From: Oscillatoria princeps RMCB-10
Lineage (GTDB): Bacteria; Cyanobacteriota; Cyanobacteriia; Cyanobacteriales; Oscillatoriaceae
Reading direction: 5' to 3'
Assembly (NCBI GenBank): GCA_019359235.1
Contig: JAHHHT010000016.1
Span: 124,001 to 188,000, forward strand
Length of the DNA: 64,000 bases
Shown here: piece by piece, positions 60,215-64,000 of the stretch
How positions within the stretch are numbered: the stretch's first letter is position 1
Layout: each line of letters opens with the position of its first letter
Position numbers and translations under genes: made by a program
The notes under the pieces: model-generated
Told to the model about the DNA's origin: nothing
Seen by the model: only the letters and a program-made list of their open reading frames with translations
Databases searched by the model: none

Positions 60215-63016
60215 ATGCCAGATGAGAAGGACCCAACAGATTATGCAGCTTTAATCAGAGCCGGCAATACCTGCAGCCTCACTCCGCCAGACTGGCTGAG
60301 TCAAGGACTGTTTGTCAAATCCCGCCAATATGGGGTGGGAGAAGTCGTCAGCCTCTTGGGAGCGAAATTGGTGCTGAGTTTCCCTAAAGGCTCCAGCACT
60401 CTCCACCAAGTGCTAAACTGGGAAACGGCAATATCCGCCGGCGAAATCGTTGCTGCCGGTGCTGTTCCCCCAGCGCCAAAATCCCTGAGTGAGGAGATTC
60501 TCAAAATTCCTGAAGAGAGGTTTCGCGCTGTTGCGGAGGAACTGGCTGAGAGTGTCGCCGCTGTGGAAATCACCCCAGCTAGCGCTTGCGAGAGACACCC
60601 CTTACCGAATCACCTTCCCCTGGCGCTGCGCACCGCTCTCAACCGCACCGGCATCACCAGTTTCTACTCCCATCAAATTGAGGCGCTGGAATGTTTGCGA
60701 TCGGGAAAAGACCTCTGTCTCGCCACTCCCACGGCTTCCGGCAAAACACTTTGCTACAACCCAGCTATCTTCGAGTTCGCCCTCGCCAATCCCCGCGCCA
60801 CAGCCCTTTACATTTTCCCCCTAAAAGCGCTAGCATTAGATCAGTTCTGCAAATTGCAAAATATCGCAGCAGCGCTCCCACCGGCTCAGCAAGTTAAAGT
60901 GGGAATGATGACGGGCGACACCTCTATGGAAGAGAGAAAGCAGCTGTTTTTCCCGCACCCGCCCCAAATTTTGGGACTGACTCCCGACTTGCTGCACCAC
61001 CAGCTCTACAAAGTTCAGCAACCGCAAGAGGGTGAGCCCTGGCGTCAATTCCTGCGCAACCTGAAATGGGTTATAATAGATGAAGCGCACACCTATTTCG
61101 GCGCTTTTGGCGCACATATCGCCAATTTGATGCGCCGGTTGCGGAGAGCAGCAGACAGAGCCGGTGGCTGTTCCAACTCTATTCAATATATCTTTGCCTC
61201 CGCTACCACCGGCAACCCCCGCGAAATGGCGCAGCGGTTTAGCGGTAGGGAACGCGATCGCGCCCACCTGATTGAGCGCAGCGGTGCCGGTTCCAAAGGG
61301 CGAACTCTGCTCTGCCTCAAACCCAGCGACACCGCCAATCCAGATGCGGGCAAAACTGTCATTTCCTGGCTGCGCAATCAGCTGACCGGCATTGTGTTTT
61401 GCAACTCCCGCTCGGCGGTGAAAAGCCTGCTGGAAGTGATTCACAGCAATCTGCAAGGCGAGGAGCATCTGGCGAGAAAAGTCGCGCTGTTTCACGGCTC
61501 GCTCAAAGACGAGCGCCGGCGGGATATTATCGGGCAAATTTCCTCGGGAAAAATCCAAGTTATCCTGTCAACGTCAGCGCTAGAAGCCGGCATTGATTTG
61601 CCTGAATTGGATTGCTGTCTGATTCGCGGCTATCCGGGAAGTATCATGTCGTTTTGGCAGCGAGTCGGGCGAGTTGGGCGGCAAAATCCGGGCTTAGTGA
61701 TATTTTTGCCGGTCGCCCAAAGCGCACTGGATTGCTATTACGGAAAGTATCCGGAAAAACTGCTGCGTGGGGATGTAGAAAGCGTTTCGTTTAACCCGGA
61801 TTACCCAACGATACTGGGGAAACATTTGCTGTGCGCTTGCGTTGAAAGTGGTGTGCCGGTGGGGGAGCTGAGCGAGCGGTTTGGCAATGTTGCGGGGAAT
61901 ATTGCCGGTGAGTTGCTGCAGCAGAACAAAATCTCCCTCAGCAACTCTGGAAATCTTTGGGCGCGGGGATACCCTCACAGAGAAGTCAACCTGCGCGGCG
62001 CGGCGCAAGATTCCATCGAACTCACCGACAAGCGAAGCGGTGAGGAGTTTGAGAAGATGTCGCGACATATCGCCTACCGGGAAGTTTTCCCCGGCGCAAT
62101 CTACACTGCGCAAGACGGGGGAGGAAACCTCGTCAAATACCGCTCGGAAACCCTAGACACCGAGCTGGGAAAAGCCACCTTAGTTCCCTACAGCCAAAAT
62201 CCAGGTTTACTCACCGAAGCGGTGAGCGACACAGACATCACCCCCCTGCAACCCCTTGCAGAGCCTAAAATTATCCCCACCGGCATTGCAGATGGGCGGC
62301 TGAGGCTAACTCTATCTTGGGGTAAAATTATTACCTCAGTCACAGGGTACAAACTCTACAGCAAAGAGTGGGCGAAAACCTGCACCAACTCCTCTTGCAG
62401 GATGTATCGCAAGCCGGTGGGGAGCAAATCCTGTCCCTCCTGTCACCGGCTCACCCGCCAAGCGGAAATCGAGACAGAGAAAAAGCTAGTCAGTTTTGAA
62501 GAGCCGCTGCAAACCGTGTGCGAAGCGCCGGTGGTTTCGGTGGAGATAAACCGGGGGATTTATCAAGCCCTACGAAATCAGCTGAACGGGGTGAAGCAAA
62601 GCCTCAGGAAAGCCGGCACCGGCAGCCTTTTTGATGAAGTAGAAGATTTGTGGGAGAGTTCGCCAGCATTTATCGCGCTGCACAGCATCGAACACCAAAT
62701 TACCTTTGCCCTTCCCATGCTGGTGCTCAGTTCCAGTCACGACTTGAGCGGGGCGGTTCTCAGTACCGGCGAAGGGCAAACTCTCTCAGTTGCCGGCTAC
62801 TTTTTCGATACCTGTGAGGGCGGGAATGGGGCGGCGGAAGCTGTTTTTAATGAGTTTGTAAAATTTGCGGCGAAGGCTCAATCTTTAGCGCAAGCTTGCG
62901 ATTGCGACTCTGGCTGTCCTCGGTGCCTGATCCAGCACGGATGCCCCCATCAAAACAAGGGGCTGCACAAGAAATTGGGGCTATTTTTGCTGGATGCAAT
63001 TTGTCAGGGGAGTTGA
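60215..63016 (+). CDS. DEAD/DEAH-box helicase of the MrfA/YprA type with DUF1998 domain
   Basis: This 933-residue protein has helicase motif I (LATPTASGKTLCYNP), Ia (FPLKALALDQ), DEAH (VIIDEAH), SAT (FASATT), a second RecA domain (STSALEAGIDLPELDCCLIR, QRVGRVGRQ) and a C-terminal DUF1998-type domain with the Cys cluster CDCDSGCPRCLIQHGCPHQN. An additional Cys set (CTNSSCRMYRK...SCPSC) is seen. Bacillus MrfA repairs mitomycin-damaged DNA, so a repair role is likely. The first 90 residues are an extra domain. The ATG at 60215 follows GAGGGGTGCGAGCCGCCT. Confidence 0.9.
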   Translation: MPDEKDPTDYAALIRAGNTCSLTPPDWLSQGLFVKSRQYGVGEVVSLLGAKLVLSFPKGSSTLHQVLNWETAISAGEIVAAGAVPPAPKSLSEEILKIPEERFRAVAEELAESVAAVEITPASACERHPLPNHLPLALRTALNRTGITSFYSHQIEALECLRSGKDLCLATPTASGKTLCYNPAIFEFALANPRATALYIFPLKALALDQFCKLQNIAAALPPAQQVKVGMMTGDTSMEERKQLFFPHPPQILGLTPDLLHHQLYKVQQPQEGEPWRQFLRNLKWVIIDEAHTYFGAFGAHIANLMRRLRRAADRAGGCSNSIQYIFASATTGNPREMAQRFSGRERDRAHLIERSGAGSKGRTLLCLKPSDTANPDAGKTVISWLRNQLTGIVFCNSRSAVKSLLEVIHSNLQGEEHLARKVALFHGSLKDERRRDIIGQISSGKIQVILSTSALEAGIDLPELDCCLIRGYPGSIMSFWQRVGRVGRQNPGLVIFLPVAQSALDCYYGKYPEKLLRGDVESVSFNPDYPTILGKHLLCACVESGVPVGELSERFGNVAGNIAGELLQQNKISLSNSGNLWARGYPHREVNLRGAAQDSIELTDKRSGEEFEKMSRHIAYREVFPGAIYTAQDGGGNLVKYRSETLDTELGKATLVPYSQNPGLLTEAVSDTDITPLQPLAEPKIIPTGIADGRLRLTLSWGKIITSVTGYKLYSKEWAKTCTNSSCRMYRKPVGSKSCPSCHRLTRQAEIETEKKLVSFEEPLQTVCEAPVVSVEINRGIYQALRNQLNGVKQSLRKAGTGSLFDEVEDLWESSPAFIALHSIEHQITFALPMLVLSSSHDLSGAVLSTGEGQTLSVAGYFFDTCEGGNGAAEAVFNEFVKFAAKAQSLAQACDCDSGCPRCLIQHGCPHQNKGLHKKLGLFLLDAICQGS

Positions 63017-63035
63017 GCCGGTGTTCGGGGAAGAA

Positions 63036-63198
63036 CCCCACCCCCCAACCCCCTCCCCGCACGCGGGGAGGGGAGCTTTCTGGGAACCCTTGCCCCCCTT
63101 TCCTTGTCTTTCCTGGAAAAAAACGCGCATATTTTGAGAGTCTCGCTCTACTATGAAAGCCCGCGAAGGCGGGCTAAGAGTAGAGTGAGATTCTCAAA
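63036..63198. repeat. two hairpins downstream of the helicase gene
   Basis: CCCCCTCCCCGC/GCGGGGAGGGG (about 63051-63074) belongs to the family at 21832. A large imperfect palindrome spans 63132-63198: TTTTGAGAGTCTCGCTCTAC faces its inverse (two mismatches), with AGCCCGCGAAGGCGGGCT at its tip. The second could be a MITE relic or a terminator. Confidence 0.65.
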
Positions 63199-63290
63199 AA
63201 CTGCGTGGTTTTTTGCCTCGTGTCAAATGATAAGCAGATTAATTCAAGTTTTGGGGTGGGTTACGCAACGCTTACCCACCCTACTGGCTT

Positions 63291-63488
63291 TTATTTGTCG
63301 GAAGGGGACTTGGGTTCAGTTTCTTTCGCCGCTTCGATGATTAACGCGGCTCCTTGTACAGCCATCCACGGGATAATGTCCAGTAACGGATCGCCATACC
63401 AGACTCGGATGTTTCCCTGCACGCCAATCATTGCGGCTTGAATTACAAACCCTGCAGCGATAACCTTAGAGGGGTGCAGTTTTTTCAT
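63291..63488 (-). CDS. small membrane protein, 65 aa
   Basis: From ATG 63488 (CAGGAG 8 nt upstream) the protein reads MKKLHPSKVIAAGFVIQAAM followed by IGVQGNIRVWYGDPLLDIIP and an acidic tail KETEPKSPSDK. One or two membrane segments are likely. No family recognised. An upstream in-frame start at 63533 is possible but has no ribosome site. Confidence 0.55.
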   Translation of the reverse strand: MKKLHPSKVIAAGFVIQAAMIGVQGNIRVWYGDPLLDIIPWMAVQGAALIIEAAKETEPKSPSDK

Positions 63489-63594
63489 GTTTTCAGCTCC
63501 TGTCGCAATTAGGATGAGTGCCTTCTTGACCACTAAACTCAGCCTAACTTCTCCTCCTTGCAGAACAAAGGAGAGCGTAAATAGAGATTAAATA

Positions 63595-63621
63595 GACAAA
63601 TAGGAAATCCTCCTATTTGTC
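63595..63621. promoter_or_regulatory. perfect 11-bp hairpin between divergent genes
   Basis: GACAAATAGGA and TCCTATTTGTC surround a 5-nt loop. It lies upstream of both flanking genes, so it may be an operator or leader hairpin rather than a terminator. Confidence 0.4.
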
Positions 63622-63708
63622 TCCTGCCGGTGCTGAGGGGGTTGACAGCGGGTTAATTTTTCCCTATTATGGGCTTTACGGTTTGAAAAGCGCTGTTTGA
63701 GATGCTGC

Positions 63709-64000
63709 ATGAACGCAGGAGAGCAAGGACGGAACCCAGAGGTAGAGGCCAAGTTTCTGGAGGCAATGGCCAGGGACCGCGGTTTTGCGGGAAAAACACA
63801 GGCTGTCTTTATACAGCGATTTAGCAAGGACAATGAGCGACAAGAGAATAAAAGCCTTGCCGCCTCTGTGTGGCCAAATCAGGACGAGGCGGTGAATCGC
63901 GAGCAGACTTTCCAAGATCACTTGCAGAAAATCTGCCAGGAGTTGGCATTGGCTGGCTGTCCTATTGTTAAATCAAACAAGCCGGGGCGACGCCGCAAAG
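63709..64000 (+). CDS. partial hypothetical gene, runs off the window
   Basis: ATG 63709 opens a frame without a stop to the window end: NAGEQGRNPEVEAKFLEAMA, RDRGFAGKTQAVFIQRFSKD, and the end KSNKPGRRRK. Composition is that of a soluble, charged protein. Only 97 residues are visible and I recognise no domain. Weak GAG lies before the start. Confidence 0.55.
   Translation, partial: MNAGEQGRNPEVEAKFLEAMARDRGFAGKTQAVFIQRFSKDNERQENKSLAASVWPNQDEAVNREQTFQDHLQKICQELALAGCPIVKSNKPGRRRK

Overview
The window looks like a chromosomal segment of a cyanobacterium, most likely a filamentous one. The evidence is the gene content: Ycf35 and Ycf46, two COP23-type secreted proteins, a GUN4-domain protein, several PEP-CTERM exosortase substrates, a cyanobacterial-type HflX, tandem DUF1361 proteins, eukaryotic-type Ser/Thr kinases with PsbP-like ectodomains, HIP1 octamers (GCGATCGC) and many of the interspersed palindromes usual in large cyanobacterial genomes. 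The genus cannot be fixed from the sequence alone. No rRNA, tRNA or convincing CRISPR array was seen.

Layout. 1-4.1 kb: an IS607-type transposase without its tnpB partner, two MITE-like elements, then ycf35, ycf46 and a ribbon-helix-helix gene on the minus strand. 4.5-10.4 kb (locus 1): a Ser/Thr kinase behind a duplicated 206-bp leader, a PIN/UPF0175 toxin-antitoxin pair, and a minus-strand operon COP23 > protease A > protease B. 10.9-20.8 kb: a hemerythrin-like protein, an FAD/Rieske oxidoreductase, a small HTH regulator, grxC-gshB-Gfo/Idh/MocA, a PEP-CTERM protein and hflX. 21.2-27.0 kb (locus 2): COP23, a giant double-protease/TPR protein and a second kinase, in the same order as locus 1. 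27.4-36.6 kb: dprA, a GNAT remnant, YdcF-like and DUF2301 membrane proteins, a conserved hypothetical, a GUN4-like protein, SAM hydroxide adenosyltransferase, a patatin and PBP2. 37-41 kb: a large DUF4347/cadherin-like/propeller/RTX surface gene split by a frameshift. 42-46.7 kb: a CHASE-PAS histidine kinase and two tandem DUF1361 genes. 47.6-53.5 kb: a tandem duplication containing DUF4114 PEP-CTERM genes and a truncated plus an intact comF. 53.6-64 kb: ribokinase, an SLH-domain protein, gamma-glutamyltransferase with an odd repeat-derived N-terminus, a Doc-type toxin-antitoxin pair, an MrfA-like helicase and a partial gene running off the end.

How the genes may work together. The strongest candidate for an undescribed system is the pair of paralogous COP23 / trypsin-like protease / Ser-Thr kinase loci at 4.9-10.4 kb and 21.3-27.0 kb. 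Gene order is conserved, the kinase converges on the operon in both, and the two separate proteases of locus 1 correspond in order to the two protease domains fused in locus 2. All products appear secreted or have extracytoplasmic domains, which suggests an envelope proteolysis and signalling module. Other notable signals are two genes whose expected start codon reads ATC, a precise tandem duplication with a breakpoint inside comF, a 42-bp tandem repeat translated into the N-terminus of the gamma-glutamyltransferase, and several families of interspersed palindromes.
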